A stretch of 57,392 nucleotides of DNA, taken from the NCBI GenBank assembly GCA_964511495.1, contig CAZEFT010000017.1:1-57392 (forward strand), read 5' to 3'. The notes beneath the pieces were generated by a model that was given only the letters and a program-made list of their open reading frames with translations, had not been told where the DNA came from and searched no databases. This DNA is from Litorimonas sp964511495. GTDB lineage: Bacteria; Pseudomonadota; Alphaproteobacteria; Caulobacterales; Maricaulaceae. Every line of letters begins with the position of its first letter. Within the stretch, counting starts at the first letter, position 1. The position numbers and the translations under genes were made by a program. Positions 35,032-43,146 of this stretch are shown in pieces.

Positions 35032-35162
35032 GGATATAAAATAGGGCGGAGCTTGGCATTTACCAAGCCCCACCCTGAATTATGAGGTATTTTTTAGAAT
35101 TGAGCGCATAAAAGCGGTCTGAACACGTCGGTCGAGTTCAAAACCATATAAAAGGCTAAGGT

Positions 35163-36515
35163 CTATTGTGCGTTCTGTTGTGCTTTTTCTTGCGCTTTCA
35201 TGATTTTCTTCTCGGCATCCCGTAAAGCTTTCTTCGCCCGCTTCAGATCCCGTCGCGCTTCGGCGAGATCGCGTTGGGCTTTATCTTCTCCGTCTAATTC
35301 TTCGAGCAATCCCTCCACGGACTCAAGCATGGAAGTCGCGGCGTTCAACCGTGCCTGTTGTGAATAGGCCCCATGTTTTCCAGACGAGAAGAATGAATGG
35401 TCATCTGAATTAAAATGGAAAACTTTGTGTCCGTCATCGCCAAATTTATTGGAGAAAAGATATTTATCTTTAATGATAATGCTGTTTTGATCGGCAAAGA
35501 GTTGCGGGGCAGCGGGAGGCTTTGGCGCATTCAGACCTTTGGGAACATCAGGAGGCGTTGGCATATCACCTGACCAAATATAGCGCTCAATCTTTTTTGT
35601 ACCATCATCTAGAACAATGATATTTGCACCCTCGCTATCTTTCATAAAAGTCGCATAATCAGCCAAACTCTCTAGGCTTTCCAACCCTTCAAGTTTTTCT
35701 AAGTCTTTGAGGGCTTCTAAACCTTTTAGCTTTTCCAGATCCTTCAGGTTTTCTAACCGCTTGATTTCAATGCGCTGAATATGTTTCCGGCTCTCTTCGG
35801 CCCGCTTCATGCTTTCTTCTGCACGGGCCATGGCAGCTTCACGGTGCTTCTCCATAGTCTTCGCACGCGCTTCTGTTGTCAAACGTCTGGATTCTATTTC
35901 TTTTTCTCTTTTGCGCATGACTTCGGCGTGCGGGAAATCGCGAATATAATCATGTTTGTGAATGGCTTTTTCGTTACTGGCTGAGAACACTAATTGGTTC
36001 TTATCATTTATATCGAAAGACCAAGAGTTAGATGTCGCAGCTTTTTCTTTGTCATAACCGACAATATCTTTTAGCGGCACAGCTGTCTTTTTCCCGAAAC
36101 GGGCGAGCTTATAAGCCTTAATCTCGTCACCCTTAATATCGATGACATAAGTCTGTTTTCCATCATCGTTACTTTTACTTACCGTAATTTTGGAGTTCGA
36201 ATGCTTATGTCCTTCTGCTTTACCTTCAGCTTCACTTTGCAATTGAGCAGCAGACACGACTGTATCTTTCAATTGTGCCTCTGAAGTCGGATAAAGATCA
36301 GAAGATGAGCGCGCTTCGGCTTCTTCAAAAACAGTTTCGCTTGCGATTGTGAACGGAGCCGTCGCAATTGCGACTGTGACCATAAGCAGGCCCGTGATTG
36401 AGCGAGACACGCCTTTATTCATCTTACGGCTCGCCAAACATTCCAGACGATCCGCCAATGGGTGTGCCATACCAAGTGTCAGCGGGTCTGACATACCCAA
36501 ATCCAACCATTTCAT
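35163..36515 (-). CDS. Single-pass coiled-coil protein, probable detached C-terminal part of the M56 sensor
   Basis: The start is taken at ATG 36515, preceded by GGAGAGAG. The frame is open to an ATG at 36608 that directly follows the M56 stop codon. The 450-residue product begins with MSDPLTLGMAHPLADRLECL, resembling the segment that normally continues an M56/BlaR1 peptidase after its SPLGLAMTD motif. A membrane helix follows (about residues 43-58, GLLMVTVAIATAPFT), then a long exported polar part with helical segments. Between the encoded bases 35659 and 35757 leucine occurs strictly at every third residue, eleven times. The C-terminus (about 385-450) is a charged coiled coil. Its location after blaI and M56 suggests it is the sensing or signalling partner of the pair. 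Confidence 0.6.
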   Translation of the reverse strand: MKWLDLGMSDPLTLGMAHPLADRLECLASRKMNKGVSRSITGLLMVTVAIATAPFTIASETVFEEAEARSSSDLYPTSEAQLKDTVVSAAQLQSEAEGKAEGHKHSNSKITVSKSNDDGKQTYVIDIKGDEIKAYKLARFGKKTAVPLKDIVGYDKEKAATSNSWSFDINDKNQLVFSASNEKAIHKHDYIRDFPHAEVMRKREKEIESRRLTTEARAKTMEKHREAAMARAEESMKRAEESRKHIQRIEIKRLENLKDLEKLKGLEALKDLEKLEGLESLESLADYATFMKDSEGANIIVLDDGTKKIERYIWSGDMPTPPDVPKGLNAPKPPAAPQLFADQNSIIIKDKYLFSNKFGDDGHKVFHFNSDDHSFFSSGKHGAYSQQARLNAATSMLESVEGLLEELDGEDKAQRDLAEARRDLKRAKKALRDAEKKIMKAQEKAQQNAQ

Positions 36516-36608
36516 ACGTCTCTCTCCCTTAATGGCCTTGTTTCGCACAGCTTTGTCCAAATTCAAAATGTCTGTTTGTTTCATCATTACATCTGTCCCC
36601 TTTGACAT

Positions 36609-37706
36609 CTAAGGTTTGTCATCCGTCATCGCCAATCCGAGAGGCGACGCTGTTTTCGCCTGGCCGGCAGATTTAGCGGCATGAATAAGTGTTTCGGCAT
36701 AGGAATGCGTCGCGGTCTCTCCGCCGGTTTTCGCAATGACTGACGCATCACAGGCGGCTTCCTGATCAATGCGCATTTTATGCGCGGCATAATGTATGAG
36801 TGGATTGAACCAAAATAAGGCGCGATAGGCGAGCATCATGAGGGCGACCCAAAGGTCACCGCGCTTAATATGGGCCATTTCATGAATAAGGGCAAAACTC
36901 CGCTGATGCGGTTTGAACTGCGTTTCAAAGTCTTCAGGCAACAGGATGAGAGGCCGCGCGACACCAGTCACCATCGGCCCCCTTACGTGAGAAGAGAGGA
37001 TAAGTGCTGGACGACGCTTTAAGCCAATCGCTTCCATCGCCGCTTGAATAGGAGCGTCCAATGTTTTCGGTGGCGTAATTGCCGTCCGTCTCATATGGCG
37101 CATAAATCGCTGCTGCCGGAACAATTGAAGGCCAAACCACACAACAGCGATACCGACCCAAAGTGCCACCAAGACACTGACCCATTCCAAAGAGCCCAAG
37201 AAGGACAGAAAGTCCACTGATGACGAGCCAGAAGTTTCGGATGGGGACGAAGGTGAGGCCGATACAGAGGAAGTCGGACTATTGATTGTCGCACTCACGG
37301 ATTGCGAATTATCAGTCACGACCTCGACCGTTACGGTTTCGGCAGTTTGGCTTGGCACAGCCGTCCCTGCTTGCGTCAAGGGCTCCGCTCCTGCCTCAGG
37401 GATGGGGACTGGTGTGGCCTCCACCGTGACAGTTTGAAGCCCCTCTGACTGCGTCTCCTTCATCGGGGTGATGGCATTGGATTGAACCGTTGAAATCGGC
37501 GCGGCTTCTACAATTTTTTTAGTAATAAAGGGCAAAGTAAAACTTGGCATAAAAAGCCGACCCAAAGGTAAAAGCCATAAAGCATAAGCCGCATTGGCAC
37601 CGAAATAGCGAGCAAACGGGCGCCGAATAATCAGCACCAGTCCGATTAATAGGCTGACCATCAGCCCCGTTTGCAAACCCCAGACTGCCAAAGCGTCAAA
37701 GGTCAT
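36609..37706 (-). CDS. M56-family (BlaR1-like) membrane metalloprotease
   Basis: M56 proteases cleave or inactivate their cognate BlaI-type repressor when a signal is sensed. This 365-residue protein has membrane helices at its N-terminus, a Ser/Thr/Pro-rich periplasmic or loop insertion (about residues 65-165), another helix (about 172-195) and the catalytic domain with HEMAH (275-279) and E316 in DQEAACD. It ends soon after SPLGLAMTD. Many relatives continue with another helix and a long C-terminal domain, which here seems to be carried by the next gene. Its ATG overlaps the blaI-like stop (ATGA). Confidence 0.85.
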   Translation of the reverse strand: MTFDALAVWGLQTGLMVSLLIGLVLIIRRPFARYFGANAAYALWLLPLGRLFMPSFTLPFITKKIVEAAPISTVQSNAITPMKETQSEGLQTVTVEATPVPIPEAGAEPLTQAGTAVPSQTAETVTVEVVTDNSQSVSATINSPTSSVSASPSSPSETSGSSSVDFLSFLGSLEWVSVLVALWVGIAVVWFGLQLFRQQRFMRHMRRTAITPPKTLDAPIQAAMEAIGLKRRPALILSSHVRGPMVTGVARPLILLPEDFETQFKPHQRSFALIHEMAHIKRGDLWVALMMLAYRALFWFNPLIHYAAHKMRIDQEAACDASVIAKTGGETATHSYAETLIHAAKSAGQAKTASPLGLAMTDDKP

Positions 37707-38071
37707 TTTTTAAGCTTCGCCAATAGCGCTTCTAATTCTTCGATATCCGTGTCGGATAATCCGTCTGATTCCGCCAAATGCGCCACAAGCGGTGCGGCTC
37801 GACCACCGAATAAACGGTCAGACAAGCTACGCGCCGCATGGGAGGCATAGGTCTCCTTTGCGATCAGAGGGGTATAAAGATAACGGCGACCATCAGCCTC
37901 CGTCGATAAGGCACCTTTTTCAACAAGGCGGGATAAAAGCGTTTTAACAGTGCGGCTGCTCCAGTCCTTGTCATTATCCAGCGCGTCACAGACATCACTC
38001 GCGGCCAGAGGGCTTTTCGCCCATAACACATTCATAATGTCGAGTTCAGATTGCGATATTCGTAAGGCCAT
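37703..38071 (-). CDS. BlaI/MecI-family transcriptional repressor
   Basis: BlaI-type repressors bind TACA..TGTA palindromes as dimers and are cleaved by an M56 protease. From ATG 38071, with GGAG seven bases upstream, the product has 122 residues. A winged helix is visible in ISQSELDIMNVLWAKSPLAA, WSSRTVKTLLSRLVEKG and DGRRYLYTPL, followed by a C-terminal dimerisation helix. An upstream ATG at 38101 is rejected because it would place the operator inside the coding sequence. No beta-lactamase gene is in the window, so the pair probably senses an envelope signal other than, or in addition to, beta-lactams. Confidence 0.9.
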   Translation of the reverse strand: MALRISQSELDIMNVLWAKSPLAASDVCDALDNDKDWSSRTVKTLLSRLVEKGALSTEADGRRYLYTPLIAKETYASHAARSLSDRLFGGRAAPLVAHLAESDGLSDTDIEELEALLAKLKK

Positions 38072-38084
38072 GACAGCTCCATTA

Positions 38085-38098
38085 ACTACACCTGTAGT
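38085..38098. promoter_or_regulatory. BlaI-type operator at the blaI-M56 promoter
   Basis: ACTACACCTGTAGT has perfect six-base arms of the BlaI/MecI type (TACA/TGTA core). It lies 14 bases upstream of the repressor start, just downstream of a minus-strand promoter with TTGACC and CATATG spaced by 17 bases (TTGACC near 38122-38127). It should give autorepression. Confidence 0.75.
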
Positions 38099-38164
38099 CA
38101 TATGGCATCGATTACATTTGTGGTCAATAAAAAACTGACAAGGCCGTGTTAATTTTTAGACAGA

Positions 38165-38188
38165 TAAAAACCTAGGCCAGACGGCCTA
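38165..38188 (-). terminator. Stem-loop terminator of the secreted-protein gene
   Basis: TAGGCC and GGCCTA pair around AGAC at 38173-38188. On the minus strand GG and then five T follow. It lies 69 bases beyond the stop of the gene at 38257. Confidence 0.55.
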
Positions 38189-38256
38189 TTTTACGAGAAT
38201 AGGGATTGCCCCCTGAGAAGATTGCAGCCTGAACCCGATATTTGGGAAAGCATGAC

Positions 38257-38712
38257 TCAGTTATTGTTCAAAGTCGCCGCATAAGGCAGGCCGTCAAAAA
38301 TCGGGTCGAGATAACGCTTTCGCCCACCCCCTTCCCAGTTTTGGACATTTTTCACACAGAAACGAACCACTTCCGGTTTTTGGCCGCTCCGCTTTCGGGC
38401 AGCCTCTTCATCCTTAAATCGGCGAATGGTCGACAAGGACGTTGCGGGCCCATTGGCGCAAGCACTGATCACATCTTGCGGTGTCGTATTGGGCACTTGA
38501 GCAAATTCAGTGCGATTATAGGCGCGGTAATTCACGGACACTCTATCACCCGATAAATATTTCACGAAGACCATACGTCGATATTCGGTGTTATCTGACG
38601 GGCCGGTTTCAATGAGCAGAACAGGACTGACATCTGCGGATTGCGCCAGAGTGATCGCGGGTATGGCAGAAAAGGCGGAAAAAACAGCAAGACCAAGGAC
38701 AGATTTCAACAT
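38257..38712 (-). CDS. Secreted protein of unknown function
   Basis: This 151-residue protein starts with a clear signal peptide (residues 1-23, cleavage near TLAQS). The mature part is small, basic at its C-terminus, and contains two cysteines (in SACANGP and RFCVKN) that could form a disulfide. I recognise no family. It lies upstream of the divergent BlaI promoter region but is transcribed in the same direction as blaI and separated from it by a probable terminator. Confidence 0.7.
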   Translation of the reverse strand: MLKSVLGLAVFSAFSAIPAITLAQSADVSPVLLIETGPSDNTEYRRMVFVKYLSGDRVSVNYRAYNRTEFAQVPNTTPQDVISACANGPATSLSTIRRFKDEEAARKRSGQKPEVVRFCVKNVQNWEGGGRKRYLDPIFDGLPYAATLNNN

Positions 38713-38931
38713 ATTTTATGTCTCCCAATAATGCCCCTACCGATAACTTACGATAAATTATTCGGATTGAAAGCCACTACACGCAGTTCAAATACATTTA
38801 TAAAGATGAACGCGTTATGAGCGAAACCGTCTCATTTTTGGACAAGCGCTCAACAATTATTGGGAAGTCTTGTTTGACAAGGGCAGCAATGTCAGAGACC
38901 TCGCTGCCCTTTATCGCTCATTATGGTGATA

Positions 38932-39855
38932 CTATTGGTTTCCGCGACGCGGCCGCGAGTTCCCGTCTCCACCCCGATTACGTCTGTTTTGTCCTCTGGG
39001 TCCGCTACGGCCACGCTCAGCATTATGATTGGCTTTATTAAAATCCTCACTCACAACACCTGTCAGGCAGCGCGAAACGTAAGGGTAGCTATCGGTCACG
39101 AAGTAAACGTAACGTCCGTTTAACTGACCCCCATTGCATTGGTCCAATCGGGGTTTGTCATTTGCGCCCAAACCGCCGACATAGACAAAATCCTCATTAT
39201 AAGTGCCGTCATATCGCCCGCCCGGGCCATTTGGTCGCGTGCCGGATTTCAGCTCCCATCCGCTCTCCACCTTCTCACCCACATAATGAATTTCATATCC
39301 ATCACCAGCATACCCTATCAAACTGCTGCCTGAGCGATCCAAAAGGTGCTTGGCTATGCCGTGATAATGATAGAGCCCGCCCCGCCCGACATGCGCATTG
39401 TTAAAATCTAAACCCAACTTTCCAGGGGCGCCATGAATATCCAAACTCCAATTCCGATCACCTCTCGGACTGTGACCGCGCCGCCCTTCGGGATCATAAT
39501 ATCCGGCAGTATTGGGACGGAATTGCACACCATTAATGGCGATACCCATAGTTCCGCGTATAGGCGTTATGGCTTGGGCTGGTTGAGGGTTTTGCGGGAC
39601 ACAGACTTTCACATCTTGCGGGGCAATAGCATTCGGATTGCCTCGATTAGGGAAAGTTCCGGTTGGATGATCCGGCAGACCATTGGCCGTAAAACATCGA
39701 TCTGTTCCATTTGTTGTTATCGTGATTTGGTTCTCCGTTTTGACGGGGCTTAAGGAGTGTTCACCATTATCACTAGGGCCTGTATGAGCAAAAGCCATCT
39801 CGCTCCCCAAGACTAGAGTTGTCGCGGAAAGAACGGTAGTTTTGATGTGTTTCAT
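38932..39855 (-). CDS. Secreted YHYH-domain protein with Arg/Gly-rich tail
   Basis: This 307-residue protein has a signal peptide (about residues 1-23) and a YHYH-type domain. The naming motif appears as GLYHYHGIAKHLL (about 160-172), preceded by LDIHGAPGKLGLDFNNAHVG and followed by GYAGDGYEIHY. The last 35 residues are very rich in Arg, Gly and Asn (for example RGRSGPRGQNRRNRGG), which would give a strongly basic extracellular tail. YHYH proteins are common in marine bacteria, but their function is not established. The gene is monocistronic. Confidence 0.8.
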   Translation of the reverse strand: MKHIKTTVLSATTLVLGSEMAFAHTGPSDNGEHSLSPVKTENQITITTNGTDRCFTANGLPDHPTGTFPNRGNPNAIAPQDVKVCVPQNPQPAQAITPIRGTMGIAINGVQFRPNTAGYYDPEGRRGHSPRGDRNWSLDIHGAPGKLGLDFNNAHVGRGGLYHYHGIAKHLLDRSGSSLIGYAGDGYEIHYVGEKVESGWELKSGTRPNGPGGRYDGTYNEDFVYVGGLGANDKPRLDQCNGGQLNGRYVYFVTDSYPYVSRCLTGVVSEDFNKANHNAERGRSGPRGQNRRNRGGDGNSRPRRGNQ

Positions 39856-40053
39856 GAGTAAGCCTTGAGATGCGAGTTGGTATAACTATTCACGGACAAG
39901 TGAAATATATCCTTCGCTTCCGCTTTCCCAGGCAGTCAAAATTTCGAGAATATTTGGCTTTTTATGGACCATTCGAAGGCATTGTCCCTCGACAACACCA
40001 TAGCATAATGAGACCTTTGCCGCGTTAATATTTATTCTGAAGGAGTATTCGCC

Positions 40054-40914
40054 ATGTCCAAAGTCGTTCTCATTACAGGCACATCCTCAGGGTTAGGCAT
40101 TAGCCTCTCAGTCAAAGCGGCCCAGGCGGGGCATAAAGTCTACGCCACAATGCGGAACCTGTCCAAACGGAGCACATTGGACGAGGCCGCTAAACAGGCC
40201 GGAGTGTCTCTCAATATATTACCCTTGGATGTACAAGAGAATGAGACTGTCACCGCAGCCGTTGACAAGATAACCGGACAAGAAGGTCGGATTGATACGC
40301 TCATCAATAATGCCGGTGCCGGATTTGTGCGCACAACGGAACAGGCCAATTTGGATGAGGTTAATTGGGTCATGGATGTCAATTTCACGGGTGTTGTGCG
40401 CTGCACCAAAGCCGTTATGCCGCATATGCGCAAAGCCCGAAGCGGGCATATCATCAATATTTCTTCTGTTGGTGGTTTGGTTGGTCAGCCCTTTAACGAA
40501 ATCTATTGCGCCGCAAAATTTGCCGTTGAAGGTTATACGGAATCACTCGCCAGTTATGTCACGCCGAATTTTGGTATTCACTTCACCTCGATTGAACCGG
40601 GCGGTATCGAATCTGACTTCGCGGCCAATGTTATGAAACAGGTCGCTAGCTCCGGCGGTATGTTAGAGGATGAGTATTTGCCTATCCTGCAGCGCTATAT
40701 AGGCGGCGCGCGTGATCGACAGGGAGGCGGAGATATTTATCAAACATGCGACCAAGTCGCCGATGTCATTATGCAATCTGTAGAATCGGAAGACCCACCC
40801 ATTCGGGCTCGCACCTCTAAATGGGGGGAAGATTTCACCCGACTGAAGACAGAACTGGATCCGACAGGTAAAAAGCAGCAAGCGACTGTTATTCAACAGT
40901 TCTTGAGCGATTAA
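40054..40914 (+). CDS. Short-chain dehydrogenase/reductase
   Basis: This 286-residue classical SDR enzyme has the Rossmann motif TGTSSGLG (8-15), NNAG (85-88), a catalytic Ser at 137/138 (INISSVGG) and YCAAK with Y151 and K155. The basic residues after strand two (MRNLSKR) suggest a preference for NADP(H). GAAGGAG upstream of the ATG supports the start. The substrate cannot be predicted. A small gene follows 24 bases downstream. Confidence 0.9.
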   Translation: MSKVVLITGTSSGLGISLSVKAAQAGHKVYATMRNLSKRSTLDEAAKQAGVSLNILPLDVQENETVTAAVDKITGQEGRIDTLINNAGAGFVRTTEQANLDEVNWVMDVNFTGVVRCTKAVMPHMRKARSGHIINISSVGGLVGQPFNEIYCAAKFAVEGYTESLASYVTPNFGIHFTSIEPGGIESDFAANVMKQVASSGGMLEDEYLPILQRYIGGARDRQGGGDIYQTCDQVADVIMQSVESEDPPIRARTSKWGEDFTRLKTELDPTGKKQQATVIQQFLSD

Positions 40915-40938
40915 CTCGTATTTTAAGGCGTTAGACCC

Positions 40939-41310
40939 GTGATTGGTTATGATCTATTCCAAGACGATGATGAGCGTGAAATTCGCCAAGCCTGGTTAAC
41001 CCTTTATCGGGAAACCTTGCCTCACGCAGCAAGGCAAAAGCTAGATTGGCCTGTCGAAGCAGATCACTGCTTTGCCCGCCTTCTTTTGGATAATGCTGTC
41101 GGTCAATATTGGCGAGACGTCATCAAGCCCCCTGCGTGGCGGCACACGCCATTACCTGTTTTGCAAAGGGCGATTGATTTAGGAGACGCCATTTTGACAG
41201 GCGATGCAGATATTTGGGCTTTGAACGATGCCTCACTTGTGATGCGCGGCAAAGCGCCCAAAGGCAAATCCGCACGCAACCCTCGCCGCCGTAAAAATCC
41301 TTATCGATAG
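40939..41310 (+). CDS. Small basic-tailed protein of unknown function
   Basis: This 123-residue protein starts at GTG and is preceded by a TAAGG-like sequence. The first 100 residues are mixed alpha, with Trp-rich motifs (LDWPVEADHCFARLLLDN, QYWRDVIKPPAW). The C-terminus is strongly basic (KAPKGKSARNPRRRKNPYR), which hints at nucleic-acid binding. I do not recognise a family. It lies just downstream of the SDR gene on the same strand and may be cotranscribed. Confidence 0.6.
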   Translation: MIGYDLFQDDDEREIRQAWLTLYRETLPHAARQKLDWPVEADHCFARLLLDNAVGQYWRDVIKPPAWRHTPLPVLQRAIDLGDAILTGDADIWALNDASLVMRGKAPKGKSARNPRRRKNPYR

Positions 41311-41332
41311 AACGTTCTAACGCCCGCGCGAA

Positions 41333-42139
41333 TTACTTCGCGTTGTTTAGATCCCAATCATAAATATAGCTGTCAAATTTTGTGGCTTTCTCCAAAGCGG
41401 TTTTTGTTTCGCCACTCGCGAATTGAGACAAATATTGCGCAACCTCGGCTGTGCTATCACCAAAGTCATCTTTATACCAATCAAACAGGCTAGACACGAC
41501 TAAACTACCGTCATTTTTTAATTGAACGCCGCGCGGACTTTGAATGTAGTCACGGGCGACTTGATCTAAATCTGCTTCTAAAGTCTCGGCTTCCCACGCT
41601 TTCATCATCAAATTCGGACAACCAATCGACGCACAATTAAACGCGAAATGAATACGGGGTTCGTCATAAGTTGCACGAATCGTATCATGCTCAATGTTAT
41701 CAAGGCTCATCTTCTCGCCACGCACGGTGAGAATTTTTTTCTTCCAGGGCCCGCGCCAACCGATTTTACGAATAGATTTTACGGGGTATTCATCCAAAAT
41801 CACGTCAATGGTTTTCGCATTATAAAGATTGAACCAATAGGCCATGATTTCGGCATCTGAAAAGCCGGAGATATCCAAATTGGATAGTGTTTCGATATAG
41901 GCCTCGAGTTTTTTCTCATCCGATTCGCTGACATCGCCATAGGCCACAAGGTTCAGTCCACCATCCGCGCGGACATAGGTCTTGAGAAAGTCATTATAAA
42001 CTTGGTTCACATTATCACTTTGCGTTGCCATGACTTTTTTATCCGTATTTTCTGCTGCCTGTGCCAGAGACACGCCCCCCAAGGGTAAAGCGAAGACGAG
42101 GCTCGCTGTAAGAAATAGCTTGGAAATAGAATGCGCCAC
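41333..42139 (-). CDS. Secreted DUF547-domain protein
   Basis: This 268-residue protein has a signal peptide (about residues 1-28, VSLAQAAE) and a DUF547 domain. Recognisable parts are EIMAYWFNLYNAKTIDVIL, the central GWRGPWKKKILTV and MSLDNIEHDTIR, and the family signature RIHFAFNCASIGCPNL with conserved Cys pairs. DUF547 proteins have a papain-like fold relationship, but their role is unsettled. It is probably periplasmic. Confidence 0.85.
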   Translation of the reverse strand: MAHSISKLFLTASLVFALPLGGVSLAQAAENTDKKVMATQSDNVNQVYNDFLKTYVRADGGLNLVAYGDVSESDEKKLEAYIETLSNLDISGFSDAEIMAYWFNLYNAKTIDVILDEYPVKSIRKIGWRGPWKKKILTVRGEKMSLDNIEHDTIRATYDEPRIHFAFNCASIGCPNLMMKAWEAETLEADLDQVARDYIQSPRGVQLKNDGSLVVSSLFDWYKDDFGDSTAEVAQYLSQFASGETKTALEKATKFDSYIYDWDLNNAK

Positions 42140-42288
42140 GGATCGTCCTTTTAAAAGTTCGACTTATGCCTAGCAAAATTTTTTGGAACTACCAGTCACA
42201 GTCTCTCACAAATGAGTGACTGCATGTTTTACAAAGAGAGCGGAACTTTTCGTAACGTAACGCAAAAGACAGACTGTCCTATCTGAGC

Positions 42289-42543
42289 CTATTCAATCTC
42301 ACCGTCTTCAATTCGGGAAATATATTTTTGCCCGCCTGTCTTTGCGTCCGAATGCCCCGTCGTTCCGGAAAGCAATTCCTCATCTTGATCTGATTTCAAA
42401 TCCGATGTGACATCAAGAATAACAAATCTCGCCTCTGTCGTCTGCGTGTTTGACGGTTTGTTGAAATCGATACCGAGCAAAAGGCTTGCGAAGAATAAAA
42501 ATGTCGCAATGAACATATTTTTAAAGACGGAAACATCAAACAT
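42289..42543 (-). CDS. Small membrane-anchored protein under a BlaI-type operator
   Basis: This 84-residue protein has one N-terminal hydrophobic segment (about residues 8-25, NMFIATFLFFASLLLGI) followed by a polar, acidic region rich in Asp, Glu, Ser and Thr. No family is recognised. Its promoter overlaps a perfect 16-base palindrome, GACTACATATGTAGTC, of the same type as the one at the BlaI gene. It is therefore a likely target of that repressor, induced when the M56 protease is activated. Confidence 0.6.
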   Translation of the reverse strand: MFDVSVFKNMFIATFLFFASLLLGIDFNKPSNTQTTEARFVILDVTSDLKSDQDEELLSGTTGHSDAKTGGQKYISRIEDGEIE

Positions 42544-42566
42544 AGGAGCGTACCAATCAAGTTATT

Positions 42567-42582
42567 GACTACATATGTAGTC
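42567..42582. promoter_or_regulatory. Perfect BlaI-type operator of the 84-residue protein gene
   Basis: GACTACATATGTAGTC is a perfect 16-base palindrome with the ACTACA/TGTAGT arms seen at the blaI promoter. It overlaps the -10-like TACATA, which lies 17 bases after a TTGCCA -35-like element on the minus strand, 24 bases or more from the start codon. Confidence 0.75.
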
Positions 42583-42653
42583 TATTCGCTCGCTTTTGGC
42601 AATCCCTTTTTACCCAACACCCCAAAATACTCACAACATCGTCTTCCAAACAA

Positions 42654-42677
42654 TAAAAAACCCGCCATAAGGCGGGT
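42654..42677 (-). terminator. Rho-independent terminator after rplQ
   Basis: On the minus strand ACCCGCC and GGCGGGT pair around TTAT and are followed by a run of six T. It lies 26 bases after the rplQ stop and ends the ribosomal cluster. Confidence 0.92.
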
Positions 42678-42702
42678 CTCTTTAATCGGCTTATAATCTT
42701 GA

Positions 42703-43113
42703 TTAAGCGTCAACGGCGTCTTCGCGCTCGCGGTCGACTTTACCTTTAGCATCGACATCACGATCAACAAACTCGATAACAGCCATTGGAGCATTATCAC
42801 CATAGCGGAAGCCAGCCTTCATGATCCGGATATAACCGCCTTGGCGGTCTTTATAACGCGGGCCGAGAACCTCAAAAAGCTTCTTAGATTGTTCTTTATT
42901 ACGTGTTCGGGCAATGGCGATACGGCGGCTGTTTAAGTCACCTTTCTTGGCCAAAGTGACAAGCTTCTCCACGAACGGACGGAGTTCTTTCGCTTTTGGC
43001 AAAGTCGTCACGATTTGCTCGTGTTCAATCAGACTCGATGCCATATTGGCAAACATCGCTTTGCGATGGCTGGCAGTACGGTTCAGTTTACGATGGGCCA
43101 TTTTATGACGCAT
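42703..43113 (-). CDS. rplQ: 50S ribosomal protein L17
   Basis: L17 binds 23S rRNA near the polypeptide exit region. The 136-residue protein has the standard N-terminus MRHKMAHRKLNRTASHRKAM and the conserved IVTTLPKAKELRPFVEKLVT. The YIRIMKAGFRYGDNAPMAVIE motif follows. It is the last gene of the alpha operon, just after rpoA, and is followed by a strong terminator. The C-terminus is a short acidic extension. Confidence 0.97.
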   Translation of the reverse strand: MRHKMAHRKLNRTASHRKAMFANMASSLIEHEQIVTTLPKAKELRPFVEKLVTLAKKGDLNSRRIAIARTRNKEQSKKLFEVLGPRYKDRQGGYIRIMKAGFRYGDNAPMAVIEFVDRDVDAKGKVDREREDAVDA

Positions 43114-43146
43114 GGCTTTATCCTCTTAATATGCTTTGAAGACCAA

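Noticed and set aside
38072..38101. An upstream ATG for the BlaI-like repressor.
   Set aside because: It would place the palindromic operator inside the coding sequence, and the ATG at 38071 has a good ribosome-binding site.
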